The translations under genes and the position numbers were made by a program. The notes under the pieces are model-generated. The model saw only the letters and a list, made by a program, of their open reading frames with translations. It had not been told where the DNA came from and made no database searches. Shown here in pieces: positions 1 to 8,340 of a DNA stretch of 64,000 nucleotides; within the stretch, counting starts at the first letter, position 1, and every line of letters begins with the position of its first letter. This DNA is from VRUE01 sp963701265. GTDB lineage: Bacteria > Actinomycetota > Thermoleophilia > Solirubrobacterales > 70-9. The DNA lies in NCBI GenBank assembly GCA_963701265.1, contig OY969581.1:2542001-2606000 (forward strand). Direction: 5' to 3'.

Positions 1-1757
1 GGCCGCGCCGTCATCTTGCCCATCGAGGGCGAGATCGCCGCACCGGACATCGCCACCGCAGCCGGCAGCGAGAGATCGCGGCGGCGGTGCTTGCGGCCGG
101 TGACGGTGTCTTTGGCCAGCTTCATCAACTGCTCGCCCGTGTCCGCGTCCGGATCCCGCTTGCCGTCGAAGGCGTGCTCGAGCCGAGCGGTATTGATCGC
201 GCCGACCAGCGGCCCGCCGACGGTGTTGGCGCTGAAGGTGAAGCTGGTCACCGTCCGCCCCGGGGGCGTCGCCGCCGAGTCGGAGATGTTGGCCGCGGCG
301 CAGACGAGCAGCGTCGGCCAGGCCCCGTCGTCTTTCTCGTTGTCCAGAGCGGTCTTCGAGATCGGCACCAGGTCGTCGTAGTCGCGCTCGACCGCGACCC
401 CCTGCGGCGAGGGCTCGACCGCCTCGACCCGGTTGCGCTCGTCAGCGTCGAGGGCATCCGCCTTGATCCGCTTCAGCGCAAAGGCGCTGCTCAATCGGCG
501 CTTGTAGTAGGGGTGGAGCGACCAGGTGGTGAGATCGACGAAGGCGTAGAGGACGCCGAAGAGCACCAGGATCGCGGCGCCGATCACGACAAGTTCGCCG
601 TTGGCACCGCTTTCGCGTGCAGTTTCGGTCATCCCGATCGCCACGGTCAGGGCGAAGATCAGCAGTAGCAGCGCAGGCCCAATCACGGCGCCGGCCGCGT
701 AGGCAAGAGTCAGGCGAGCGCCACGGCCCAACTTGCCGGCGGCTTTTTTCGCCTTGTCGAGGCTTTCCTCGGCCGGTTTTGACCTGATGAAGTGGCCGAG
801 CTGGGCGACCACGCCGGCGAGCAGCGCCAAGGCGGTGGCACCAAACGTCTTCGCGTTGGCCTCGGCCACCGAATCGGCCGTCTTGCTGGCGCCGCCGACG
901 TCGCGCAGCCAATCGACCAGGTAGGGAACGCCGACCAGAAGCACGGCGAGCGCCACCGCGACGAAGAGGAGCCGGGTCGCCCAGGTCGCGAAGAAGCGCT
1001 CCCAGGTCTCCTTGCGCCAGCGGAACAGCAGCGTGCAGGCGCCGAAGATGAAGCTGAGCGCGAGGATCGCCAGCGGCAGCTGCCAGAAGCAGGAAGGGAG
1101 GCTTGCCTGGTAGTCCCCACCCTCTGGCAACGATCCGGTCAGTTGGCCCAGCTCCGGCGCGTAGAGCCAGCCGGTGAGGATCAGGGCGAGGCCGACCAGC
1201 GGCAGTGAGATGAAGGTCAGGTTGACCAGCAGGCCGAGGAAGATGCGCAGGCCGAGGTAGGTCTTGTCCGCCATCGTCGGCGCCAGGTAGGAGCAGCGGT
1301 TGCGCAGGTACTGCTCCTCCGGCGAGCCCTGGGCAAACGCCGGCTGGCGACGGATCAGGCTGCGATCGGAATTCCCCTTGCCCGTCTTGGCGACCATCGA
1401 GATCGCCGCGGCGATGTAGGAGCCGCCCGAGACCGCGGCCAGGTAGGAGGCTTTGCGCAGCTCCCCCCTCTCCTGCAGCGACTGCAGCGCCCCAAGCGAG
1501 AAGGCCGCCGAGCGGATGCCGCCGCCCGAGCAGCAGACGCCGAGCTTGCCGGGCTCCGCTTCCTCGACCGTGCCCTGGTGGGAGGGCAGCGGCTCCGGCC
1601 GATGGCCGTTGAAGATCAGGCGGACCCACCGCCACTTCGGTCGCTTCACCGCTTCCTGGCGCGCCGCTGCCGGAACTTCCTCACGCAGACCCCCGTCGTC
1701 AGCGCGAGGTGGCTGCGGCGGCGGCTCGGGCTGTGAGGAGCCGAAGAGTGACATCAT
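1..1757 (-). CDS. Patatin-like phospholipase with internal membrane domain (C-terminus off the window)
   Basis: The frame is open from an ATGATG start at 1757 to the left edge, so about 585 residues are visible and the C-terminus is missing. Near residue 75 it has the glycine-rich oxyanion motif CSGGGIRSAAFSLG, and near residue 108 the nucleophile elbow AAVSGGSY, both typical of patatin/cPLA2-type acyl hydrolases. Residues about 160-390 hold roughly six hydrophobic segments (for example LFVAVALAVLLVGVPYLVDW), so a membrane module is inserted between the nucleophile and the distal part. The motif AVAMSGAAISPSMG lies close to the left edge and also fits the family. The expected catalytic Asp would lie outside the window. 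Likely an inner-membrane lipid esterase; the substrate cannot be told. Confidence 0.8.
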   Translation of the reverse strand, partial: MMSLFGSSQPEPPPQPPRADDGGLREEVPAAARQEAVKRPKWRWVRLIFNGHRPEPLPSHQGTVEEAEPGKLGVCCSGGGIRSAAFSLGALQSLQERGELRKASYLAAVSGGSYIAAAISMVAKTGKGNSDRSLIRRQPAFAQGSPEEQYLRNRCSYLAPTMADKTYLGLRIFLGLLVNLTFISLPLVGLALILTGWLYAPELGQLTGSLPEGGDYQASLPSCFWQLPLAILALSFIFGACTLLFRWRKETWERFFATWATRLLFVAVALAVLLVGVPYLVDWLRDVGGASKTADSVAEANAKTFGATALALLAGVVAQLGHFIRSKPAEESLDKAKKAAGKLGRGARLTLAYAAGAVIGPALLLLIFALTVAIGMTETARESGANGELVVIGAAILVLFGVLYAFVDLTTWSLHPYYKRRLSSAFALKRIKADALDADERNRVEAVEPSPQGVAVERDYDDLVPISKTALDNEKDDGAWPTLLVCAAANISDSAATPPGRTVTSFTFSANTVGGPLVGAINTARLEHAFDGKRDPDADTGEQLMKLAKDTVTGRKHRRRDLSLPAAVAMSGAAISPSMGKMTAR

Positions 1758-1817
1758 CGGCTGGCTCCCCCGCGAGACACGGGCAGCAAGCTACTCGATG
1801 CGATCAGGGAGATTCAA

Positions 1818-2591
1818 GTGGTATCTGGCAACGAGACCCCAACCCTCTGGCACATCAACATCTCGCACTACAGCGAGAAGGTGCGCTGGGCGCTCGACCA
1901 CAAGCAGGTTCCGCACAAGCGCCGCGCCGTCTCCATCCCCGGCCTTCACATACCGGCCTCGATGCTGCTGACCCGCGGCACGAGCCACACCTTCCCGGTC
2001 CTGGAGCTCGACGGGCGGGCGATCGGCGACTCAAGCGAGATCATCGCCGCGCTCGAAGAGCGCTACCCGGAGCGGCCGCTCTACCCGGCCGATCCCGAGC
2101 AGCGCCGCCGCGCGCTCGAGCTCGATCGCTTCTTCAGCGAGGAGCTGGGACCGCACATCCGCCTGCTCGCCTTCCACGAGCTGGGCAAGGACCCGGAGCG
2201 CTTCGAGGCGGTGATCGCACGGACGACGCCGGGCCCGGTGGCGCGCATGGGCAGCGGCGCGGTTACCTACGCCCGCACCTACACCGGCCTGCGCTTCGGC
2301 GTCGACGACGAGGAGGCGGCGGAACTCGCCCGGACCAAGATCATCGCCGCGCTCTACCGGCTCGAGGCCGAGCTCGGCTCGGGCGAATATCTCGTCGGCG
2401 ACTCCTTCAGCGTCGCCGACCTCAGCGCCGCCTCCCTCTTCTTCCCCCTGGTCCTGCCCGAGGAGGGGCCGGTGCCTACCGACGAACCGCCTCCCGCGGG
2501 TATGGCGAGCTTCCGCGCCCCGCTCGCGGATCGCCGCGGCTACCGCTGGGTCGAAGAGACTTTCCGCAAGCATCGCTCGATCGCCGCCTAG
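1818..2591 (+). CDS. Glutathione S-transferase family protein
   Basis: A 257-residue soluble protein with the two-domain GST layout. The thioredoxin-like N-terminal domain (about 8-85) has the motif ISHYSEKVRWAL, which places Ser/Tyr at the usual catalytic position, followed by the cis-Pro segment TFPVLELDG and the thiol-binding turn DSSEI. The C-terminal part (about 95-250) is helical. The GTG start at 1818 is preceded by AGGGAGA, a good ribosome binding site. The gene starts only 60 bp from the divergent patatin-like gene. Many actinobacteria lack glutathione, so the thiol cofactor is uncertain; the fold assignment is firm, the substrate unknown. Confidence 0.8.
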   Translation: MVSGNETPTLWHINISHYSEKVRWALDHKQVPHKRRAVSIPGLHIPASMLLTRGTSHTFPVLELDGRAIGDSSEIIAALEERYPERPLYPADPEQRRRALELDRFFSEELGPHIRLLAFHELGKDPERFEAVIARTTPGPVARMGSGAVTYARTYTGLRFGVDDEEAAELARTKIIAALYRLEAELGSGEYLVGDSFSVADLSAASLFFPLVLPEEGPVPTDEPPPAGMASFRAPLADRRGYRWVEETFRKHRSIAA

Positions 2592-2649
2592 GCCGTACAG
2601 GCGCTGAGGCGGGCATTTCAGTCCTAAATTCTGGGTAGGCCCTGCCGAT

Positions 2650-3627
2650 ATGGGGCGCATGAGCGACGACAGCGGCAACCGCCTGCGGGCGATCATCCAG
2701 ACGCAGACCGAGATCGCGGCCAGCGACCTCGAGCTCGAGGCGGTGATGCAGCTGATCGCCTCGCGCGGCCAGGAGCTGACCGGGGCCAACGCCGGCGTGA
2801 TCGAGATCGCCGACGGTGAGGAGATGGTCTACCGGGTCACCAGCGGTGAGGCGACCCCGTTCCTCGGCGTGCGCCTGAAGATGGCCACCAGCCTCTCCGG
2901 ACTCTGCGTCAAGCAGGGTCGCGTGCTGCGCAGCGACGACACCGACGACGATCCGCGCGTCGACGCCGAGGCCTGCCGGCGGGTCAGCGCCCGCTCGATG
3001 CTCTGCGTGCCGCTCGCCCACAACGGCGAGACGATCGGCGTGCTCAAGGTCTACTCGCCCGACCCCAACCACTTCGGCGACAGCGACGTCGAGACCCTGG
3101 AACTGCTCAGCGGCCTGATCGCCGCCCACATGTCGCACGCCAGCCTCTTCGCCGCCGAGGTCCACGGGGGGCGCCACGATGCGCTCACCGGCCTGCTCAA
3201 CCGCCGCGCCTACGAGGAACGCCTGCCGGTCGAGATCGCCCGCGCCTCGCGCTACGCCTGGCCGCTCTCGCTCTGCCTGCTCGACCTCGACGGCTTCAAG
3301 CAGATCAACGACACGCTCGGCCACCCCTCCGGGGACCGGGCTCTGCAACAGGTCGCCGCGCTGCTCGACGAGTCGCGGTTGGCCGACGACAGCTTCCGCA
3401 TCGGCGGCGACGAGTTCGCCCTGCTGATGCCGAAGACCTGCCGGGAGGACGCCGAAGTCGCGGCCGCCCGCTTGAGCGAGGAAATCCGCCAGATCGGCAT
3501 GTCGGACGGCTCGCTGGGTGCCTCATTCGGCGTCGCCGAAGGCCTCGAGGACCCGATTCTCCTGCACGCGATGGCCGACGAACGGCTGCTAGCCGCAAAG
3601 GACCGGCTGCACCGGCGATCGCGCTGA
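2650..3627 (+). CDS. GAF-GGDEF diguanylate cyclase
   Basis: A 325-residue cytosolic protein. Residues about 20-160 form a GAF sensor domain (ATSLSGLCVKQGRVLRSDD, then RSMLCVPLAHNGETIGVL). Residues about 170-322 form a GGDEF domain with DLDGFKQINDTLGH and an intact GGDEF active site. The sequence RLAD sits five residues before GGDEF, which is the spacing of the RxxD inhibitory c-di-GMP site, so product inhibition is likely. It should make c-di-GMP from two GTP in response to a ligand or signal bound by GAF. ATG codons at 2650 and 2659 are both possible starts. The 3' end overlaps the convergent next gene by 39 bp. An HD-GYP gene lies 1.5 kb downstream on the other strand. Confidence 0.9.
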   Translation: MGRMSDDSGNRLRAIIQTQTEIAASDLELEAVMQLIASRGQELTGANAGVIEIADGEEMVYRVTSGEATPFLGVRLKMATSLSGLCVKQGRVLRSDDTDDDPRVDAEACRRVSARSMLCVPLAHNGETIGVLKVYSPDPNHFGDSDVETLELLSGLIAAHMSHASLFAAEVHGGRHDALTGLLNRRAYEERLPVEIARASRYAWPLSLCLLDLDGFKQINDTLGHPSGDRALQQVAALLDESRLADDSFRIGGDEFALLMPKTCREDAEVAAARLSEEIRQIGMSDGSLGASFGVAEGLEDPILLHAMADERLLAAKDRLHRRSR

Positions 3628-4035
3628 AGCCGTCGCCGGGTTCTGCGCCGCAGCGCGGAGCCGCTGCGGCGAGATCACCCCACAGATTCCACCAAACCAG
3701 TGCCCGCCGCGACGGGAGAGAAAGAGGCCGTAGCTGCGTTCGGTGCGCCGCGGCAGCCCGCAGGCGGCAGTCCGCCGCGCCCCGCGCACGTCGAGCATCT
3801 GCCCCTCCTCAATCGAGTCGCCCTTGTAGACGTGGCGAACTTCGTAGCGGAAGACCGCGTTAAGCGGGCCGTGCGGGAGCACCTTGACCAGCCGCCCGAC
3901 GACCGCCCCATCAGCCTCGCGCAGCGACTCAGCCGGCGGCTGCGGCGCACACGAGCAGGCCACGGCACCCGTGGCGCCAATCAGCGCACCGAACACCACA
4001 GCCACGCAAGCGCTCGCTAGTCGCCTCCCCCGCAC
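3589..4035 (-). CDS. Secreted protein with TIMP/NTR-like CSC N-terminus
   Basis: A 148-residue protein starting with a clear signal peptide (RRLASACVAVVFGALIGATG) that would be cut just before CSCAPQ. A mature N-terminus of the form C-x-C, followed by a beta-barrel pattern (ADGAVVGRLVKV, FRYEVRHVYKGD, SYGLFLSR), resembles the netrin/TIMP-like module found in some bacterial secreted proteins. Further cysteines (AACGLP, GICGV) could form disulfides. The assignment to that fold rests on pattern only. The function is unknown; a role as an extracytoplasmic inhibitor is speculation. It overlaps the diguanylate cyclase end by 39 bp. Confidence 0.6.
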   Translation of the reverse strand: MRGRRLASACVAVVFGALIGATGAVACSCAPQPPAESLREADGAVVGRLVKVLPHGPLNAVFRYEVRHVYKGDSIEEGQMLDVRGARRTAACGLPRRTERSYGLFLSRRGGHWFGGICGVISPQRLRAAAQNPATASARSPVQPVLCG

Positions 4036-4048
4036 CCAACCAATCTAG

Positions 4049-5083
4049 CTACGGCGTCAAGACGATCTTCAAGGCTTCGCGCTGGTCGTAGAGCGCGTAG
4101 GCCTCGGCCGCTTCGTCGAGCTTCATGTGGTGGGTGACGAGCGGTTCGGGGTCGAGCTTGCCGGCCTCGATCAGGGCCAACACGCGGTCGACATGGGCGA
4201 TCACGTTGGCGAGGCCGAGGCGCAGGGTCAAACCCTTGAGCCAGGCCAGCCCCAGCGGCACCTCGCCCTTGCCGGCGTAGGCGCCGATGCCGGAGACCGT
4301 GCCAGCGTCGCGGGCAAGGCTGACTGCCATCGCCAGCGGCCCGGGATCGCCGACCGCGTCAACGACGACGTCCACCCCGCGCTTCTCGGTGCCCGCGCGG
4401 ACCACGCGCTTGGGCTCCTCCTCGGTCAGGTGGACCGGAGTCGCGCCAAAGTCCTTTGCCATCGCCAGGCGCTGCTCGACCGAGTCGATCGCGAAGACCT
4501 TGGTCGCGCCGCCGGCCAGCGCCGCCTGCACCGCGCAGAGCCCAACCGGGCCGAGGCCGAGCACAGCGACGGTGTCGCCCGAGCGCATGCCGGCGTGGGC
4601 GACCGCGTGGTAGCCGGTGCCCATCACGTCGCCGGCAAACAGCGCCACCTCATCCGACATCCCCTCCGGCACCCGCCGCAGGGTCAGGTTGGCGCGCGGC
4701 ACCAGCAGCTGCTCGGCCTGAGCGCCCTGCAAGTCGCCGAGGTGCGAGCCGTGGCCGAAGGTCTGGCCGTTGTCGCAGCGGTGGTAGTCGCCGCGCAGGC
4801 AGGGCGTGCAGGTCGCACAGGCGGTGTGGAAGCAGCCGAGCACGCGGTCGCCGACCGCGACCCGCTCGACGTCCGGCCCTGCGGCCAGCACCGTGCCGAC
4901 GAACTCGTGGCCGATCGTGAACCCCTTCTCCACCGGCACCCGGCCGTGGAAGATGTGCAGGTCCGAACCGCAGATCCCGCTCGCCTCAACCCGGACCAGC
5001 GCCTCGTCGGGGGCAGAGACCACAGGATCGGGCTTTTCCTCAACCCGAACCTCGCCTGGAGCCTGAAAAGTGACGGCGCGCAT
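4049..5083 (-). CDS. Zinc-dependent alcohol dehydrogenase (MDR family)
   Basis: A 344-residue member of the medium-chain dehydrogenase family, the usual length. Catalytic zinc ligands are visible in ASGICGSDLH and GHEFVG. The structural zinc site is complete, with four Cys in the spacing C-x2-C-x2-C-x7-C (CATCTPCLRGDYHRC). The nucleotide-binding GLGPVG lies in the Rossmann half, followed by an acidic residue (AIDS) that favours NAD(H). It probably oxidises a secondary alcohol or polyol, or works on an aldehyde; the substrate cannot be set from sequence. It lies 14 bp from the secreted CSC protein on the same strand, with no evident functional link. Confidence 0.88.
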   Translation of the reverse strand: MRAVTFQAPGEVRVEEKPDPVVSAPDEALVRVEASGICGSDLHIFHGRVPVEKGFTIGHEFVGTVLAAGPDVERVAVGDRVLGCFHTACATCTPCLRGDYHRCDNGQTFGHGSHLGDLQGAQAEQLLVPRANLTLRRVPEGMSDEVALFAGDVMGTGYHAVAHAGMRSGDTVAVLGLGPVGLCAVQAALAGGATKVFAIDSVEQRLAMAKDFGATPVHLTEEEPKRVVRAGTEKRGVDVVVDAVGDPGPLAMAVSLARDAGTVSGIGAYAGKGEVPLGLAWLKGLTLRLGLANVIAHVDRVLALIEAGKLDPEPLVTHHMKLDEAAEAYALYDQREALKIVLTP

Positions 5084-5112
5084 CGCGCCGAACCGTATCG
5101 CTCGCAGGCGAG

Positions 5113-6519
5113 CTAGCCGACGCTGACGCCGGGGACGCCGAAGCGGTTGGCGTTGCCGGCGGGGTCGGCGGTCTCTTCGATCCGGGACTCCAGCGCCAAC
5201 TCTTTCTCGAAGTCGGCGGCCTCGCCGTGCTGGAAGGAGACGTCCTTGCCCTCGAGCAGCTCGATGAAGACCTCGACGAAGCGCGGGTCGAGCTGTTTGC
5301 CGGCGACCCGCCGCAGCTCGATGATCGCGTCGTAGCTCGACATCGGCGTGCGGTAGGAATCGCGCGCGGTCATCACGTCGTAGGTGTCGGCGACGGAGAT
5401 GATCCGCGCCAGCTCGGGGATGTCGTCACCGGCCAAGCCGCGCGGGTAGCCGTTGCCGTCGATCCGCTCGTGGTGGGCGAGGATGATCTCCGCCACCGGG
5501 CCGTAGCCGTCGAGCGAGGAGACGACGCGGGCGCCCTGCTGGGGATGGCGCTTGATCAGCATCCAGTCCTCGTCGGTGAGCGGCACGTTGGCCTTGAGGA
5601 TGCGGTCGGGAAGGATGAACTTGCCGATGTCGTGCAGCAGCGCGGCGATGTGGACGAGCTCCTCTTCCTGGCGCGAGTAGCCGGCCCGCTGGGCGATCGC
5701 CCGCGAGTAGCGCGCCACCGCGGCGGAGTGACGGGCGGTCATCTGGTCCCGCAGGTCGAGCGTGCGCAGCATCGCGCTCAACATCCCGACCTGGAAGCTG
5801 GCCAGCTGCTTGCTGCGCCGCTCGAGCTCATCGGCGCGCTGCTGGGAGAGCAGCAGCTGGCCGAGCAGGTACTGGAAGGTGATCAGGACGACACCGAAGA
5901 GGGCGATCGCGGCGATGCCGATGATGTGGAAGATGAAGGCGACCGCAACGGCGAGCATCGCGCTGGCGAACTCGGAGGGCAGCACCGGCGGCAGCACCTT
6001 GAGCTTGCTGCGGAAGGGGACGCGCTCGACGTAGGAGCCGTAGCCGGCGATCATCACGAAGTTGATCGCCAGGGCGAACTGGAAGAGGGCGAAGACGAGC
6101 AGGTAGAAGGAGGGGTCGTCGGCGGTGAGGCCGATCGCCTGCGTGCCCTCGTGGAAGGCGATCCCGCCGAGCAGCGGAAAGAGCGCGTAGGTGAGGATGT
6201 TGTTGAGCAGGTAGTGGCCCTCGTCATGCCAGCGGGCGAGCCAGCCGACGAGCATCGCGGAGACGCCGATCAGCGCCGCCGGCGTGCCGCCGAGGAAGAC
6301 CATCGCCAGGACCAGGGCGAGGAAGGTGCCGGAGACCTTGACCTTGGACTCGGTGGAGACCGCGGTCAGGTAGCTGAAGACCGAGAAGGCGAGCAGGACG
6401 GCGAAGAGCGCCAGGTCCCAGTTGGACTCGGACGCGTCCCAGACGCCGAGCGCCGCCGTGGCGATCAGCGCGGCGATCAAGACGCCGATTGCAAAACGGG
6501 TGGGGCGCTTGTCGGGCAT
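5113..6519 (-). CDS. Membrane HD-GYP domain protein (candidate c-di-GMP phosphodiesterase)
   Basis: A 468-residue protein. The N-terminal half (about 1-225) contains about seven or eight hydrophobic segments and is an undefined membrane sensor. A short linker (QRADELERRSKQ) leads to an HD-GYP domain at about 245-420. The domain has LLHDIGK for the HD metal site, then HHERIDGNGYP, the diagnostic HD-GYP motif, so the active-site residues look intact. The family hydrolyses c-di-GMP to pGpG or GMP. Together with the GAF-GGDEF gene at 2650 it gives the locus a synthesis and a degradation function. A 230-nt upstream stretch ends in an intrinsic terminator on this strand (6760-6785), which may control the gene. 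Confidence 0.88.
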   Translation of the reverse strand: MPDKRPTRFAIGVLIAALIATAALGVWDASESNWDLALFAVLLAFSVFSYLTAVSTESKVKVSGTFLALVLAMVFLGGTPAALIGVSAMLVGWLARWHDEGHYLLNNILTYALFPLLGGIAFHEGTQAIGLTADDPSFYLLVFALFQFALAINFVMIAGYGSYVERVPFRSKLKVLPPVLPSEFASAMLAVAVAFIFHIIGIAAIALFGVVLITFQYLLGQLLLSQQRADELERRSKQLASFQVGMLSAMLRTLDLRDQMTARHSAAVARYSRAIAQRAGYSRQEEELVHIAALLHDIGKFILPDRILKANVPLTDEDWMLIKRHPQQGARVVSSLDGYGPVAEIILAHHERIDGNGYPRGLAGDDIPELARIISVADTYDVMTARDSYRTPMSSYDAIIELRRVAGKQLDPRFVEVFIELLEGKDVSFQHGEAADFEKELALESRIEETADPAGNANRFGVPGVSVG

Positions 6520-6759
6520 TGGCGTTCTTTGGGGTAGGTCCTAGGGGTGGGAAATCCCGTGGCCTACAAGATTCATGGACAGAAGGCCTTTCCCTGCGTT
6601 GCGATCAGCCGGTTTGCACCGAACGCAACTTGGGCCGTTCAAAGTACTGCCCCTGCGGGAGAGCCGCAAGCAGCTTGGCCGCATTGCCAGGAGTCGCCCA
6701 AAACGCGGAAATTGCTCAGATCGAGGCAAAGGCCAAACCCGCTCGACCCCGAAAAAAGC

Positions 6760-6785
6760 GAAGGGCGCCCCGGAGGACGCCCTTC
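6760..6785 (-). terminator. Intrinsic terminator on the minus strand, upstream of the HD-GYP gene
   Basis: Arms GAAGGGCG (6760-6767) and CGCCCTTC (6778-6785) form an 8-bp stem with a 10-nt loop. Read on the minus strand the hairpin is followed by GCTTTTTTCGG, a good U-tract. On the plus strand no T-run follows. The only downstream minus gene is the HD-GYP gene, so this is either an attenuator in its leader or the end of a separate short RNA. Confidence 0.7.
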
Positions 6786-6950
6786 AAAAACTGGAAAAAC
6801 TGGTGCGAACGGGGCACAGCCCGCTCGCTTTAAAAGATCTAGTGATGAAAGCCCATGTGCCTTTTCCCTTCGATCGTTGAAACCCTCAGATTGCGCAGTG
6901 CGATCTGAAACTCGTCAATTGCCTGGCAACTTTGTAGCACAACTCGGCGG

Positions 6951-6989
6951 AAACTTGTGCATCTGCAGCAAAACTTGTGCATAAATGCA
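6951..6989 (+). promoter_or_regulatory. Direct repeat and palindrome upstream of the MFS gene (candidate operator)
   Basis: AAACTTGTGCAT occurs at 6951-6962 and again at 6971-6982, exactly 20 bp apart (two helical turns). The second copy merges into a perfect inverted repeat, TGCAT-AA-ATGCA (6978-6989). The site ends 7 bp before the first possible MFS start (6997). The arrangement suits binding of a repressor to one face of the helix. Confidence 0.45.
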
Positions 6990-6996
6990 GTAGTTC

Positions 6997-8340
6997 GTGC
7001 GGCCAGACATGCGTAAAGCGCGACTAACCGACCCCCTCAAAAAGCCTCAATTTCGGCGCCTGGCCGCCAGTTACGCGGTCAACGAGCTGGGCGACTGGAT
7101 GGGGATCGTCGCCCTCTCGGTGCTCGTCTACGACCGCACAGGTAGTGCTCTGGCGACCGCCGCGCTCTTCCTCGGCACCCGTTTTCTGCCCGCCCTGATC
7201 GCGCCGATCCTGGTCGCGAAGGTGGAGCAGCCACCGCCGCGCTTCGCCCTGCCGGTGATCTATTGCGGCGAGGCGGCGGCCTTTGGCGCCCTGGCCCTCT
7301 TTGCCGGCAATGACTTCCTGCTCGTCGGCGTGATCGCGCTGGCCACCGTCGACGGCGCCCTCGCCCTCACCGGCCGCGCCCTGACCCGCGCCGTCGTCGC
7401 CGCCTTACTCGAGCCGCACGGGGAACTGCGGGCCGGCAACGCCGTGCTCAACGTCGCCTTCACCGGCAGCGCCGCCCTCGGCCCCGGCATTGCCGGTCTG
7501 ATCGTCGCCGGCTTTGGCGTGCAATCGGCGCTGCTGCTCGACGCCGCCTCCTTCTACGCGATCGCCTGGATTCTGCTCACCGCCGGGCCACTGCCCCAGG
7601 CCGAGCCCGACCCCGGGCTGGTTCGCGACCGCGTCCGCGCCGGGATCTCCTACATAAGGGAGCGCGCCACCCTGCGGCGCCTGCTGGTCGCCCAGGGTGC
7701 CGCCTTCATCTTCTTCGCCGCGGTGATCCCGATCGAGGTGATCTACTCGAAGGAGACCCTCGGCGCCGGCGATTCCGGCTACGGCCTGCTCCTGGCCAGC
7801 TGGGGCGTCGGCATGGTCCTCGGCAGCGTCGTCTTCGCCGCGGTGCGGCGCGCGCCGCTCCCCGTCCTGCTCTTCTTCAGCACCCTTGCCGTCGGGGCCG
7901 GCTACCTCGGCCTCGCCGTGGCGCCGACCCTGGCCCTCGCCTGCGCCGCCTCGATCGTCGGCGGTGCCGGCAACGGCGTGCAGTGGGTGAGCGCGATCAG
8001 CGCCGTGCAGGAGCTGACCGTTGCCGGCATGCAGGCGCGGGTGATGAGCGTGCTCGAGTCGATCGGGGCAGCGATGCCGGGGGTCGGCTATCTGCTCGGC
8101 GGCTTGATCGCCAGCGCGATCGACCCCCGGGCCACCTTCCTCGTCGCCGGTATCGGCGTGCTGGCGATCGTCGCCATCGCCGCGCCCCTGATGGGCACCA
8201 AATGGCCTGAGCGCAGGGAAAAAACAGGTCCAGATGGCCTTGACGCCGAAGAGGAGATTATGGTGGAGTTGATTCCAGTGGGAGGGAATCTCGCGCCCGG
8301 TCGTACCCCTGCCCGATCCGATTCGGAGGTAGCCCGTTGA
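6997..8340 (+). CDS. MFS transporter (DHA3/EntS-like)
   Basis: A 447-residue polytopic membrane protein (443 from the ATG at 7009) with about 12 hydrophobic segments. The N-terminal pattern FRRLAASYAVNELGDWMGIVAL and the later GRALTRAVVAALLEP match the MFS group that includes the enterobactin exporter EntS and macrolide-efflux-like permeases. The C-terminal 50 residues after about 395 are hydrophilic and non-conserved. The stop overlaps the start of the peptide-binding lipoprotein by 4 bp (TTGA), so it is co-translated with a peptide ABC importer; it may export a related compound. No clear ribosome binding site precedes either start, which suggests a leaderless mRNA. Confidence 0.82.
   Translation: MRPDMRKARLTDPLKKPQFRRLAASYAVNELGDWMGIVALSVLVYDRTGSALATAALFLGTRFLPALIAPILVAKVEQPPPRFALPVIYCGEAAAFGALALFAGNDFLLVGVIALATVDGALALTGRALTRAVVAALLEPHGELRAGNAVLNVAFTGSAALGPGIAGLIVAGFGVQSALLLDAASFYAIAWILLTAGPLPQAEPDPGLVRDRVRAGISYIRERATLRRLLVAQGAAFIFFAAVIPIEVIYSKETLGAGDSGYGLLLASWGVGMVLGSVVFAAVRRAPLPVLLFFSTLAVGAGYLGLAVAPTLALACAASIVGGAGNGVQWVSAISAVQELTVAGMQARVMSVLESIGAAMPGVGYLLGGLIASAIDPRATFLVAGIGVLAIVAIAAPLMGTKWPERREKTGPDGLDAEEEIMVELIPVGGNLAPGRTPARSDSEVAR

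Larger units (their letters stand above)
6520..6996. other. Non-coding gap between the divergent HD-GYP and MFS genes
   Basis: No convincing protein gene. The gap holds a minus-strand intrinsic terminator (6760-6785), the hairpin-forming stretch TCAGATTGCGCAGTGCGATCTGA around 6888-6910, and a direct repeat plus palindrome near the MFS start (6951-6989). It is less GC-rich than its neighbours. Short ORFs here (6541-6729, 6575-6880) show no family features and are probably spurious. A minus-strand small RNA, or a leader of the HD-GYP gene, could occupy 6740-6990; I do not recognise it as a known riboswitch class. Confidence 0.55.

Noticed and set aside
442..1635. Minus ORF 442-1635 as a separate gene
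   Set aside because: It is the wrong frame, rich in Arg/Gly/Pro, inside the patatin-like gene, whose own frame holds the motifs.
6541..6996. Known RNA such as 6S, SRP, tmRNA or RNase P RNA in the 6520-6996 gap
   Set aside because: I looked for the conserved cores of these RNAs and of the c-di-GMP and ydaO riboswitches and saw none, so the element stays unnamed.
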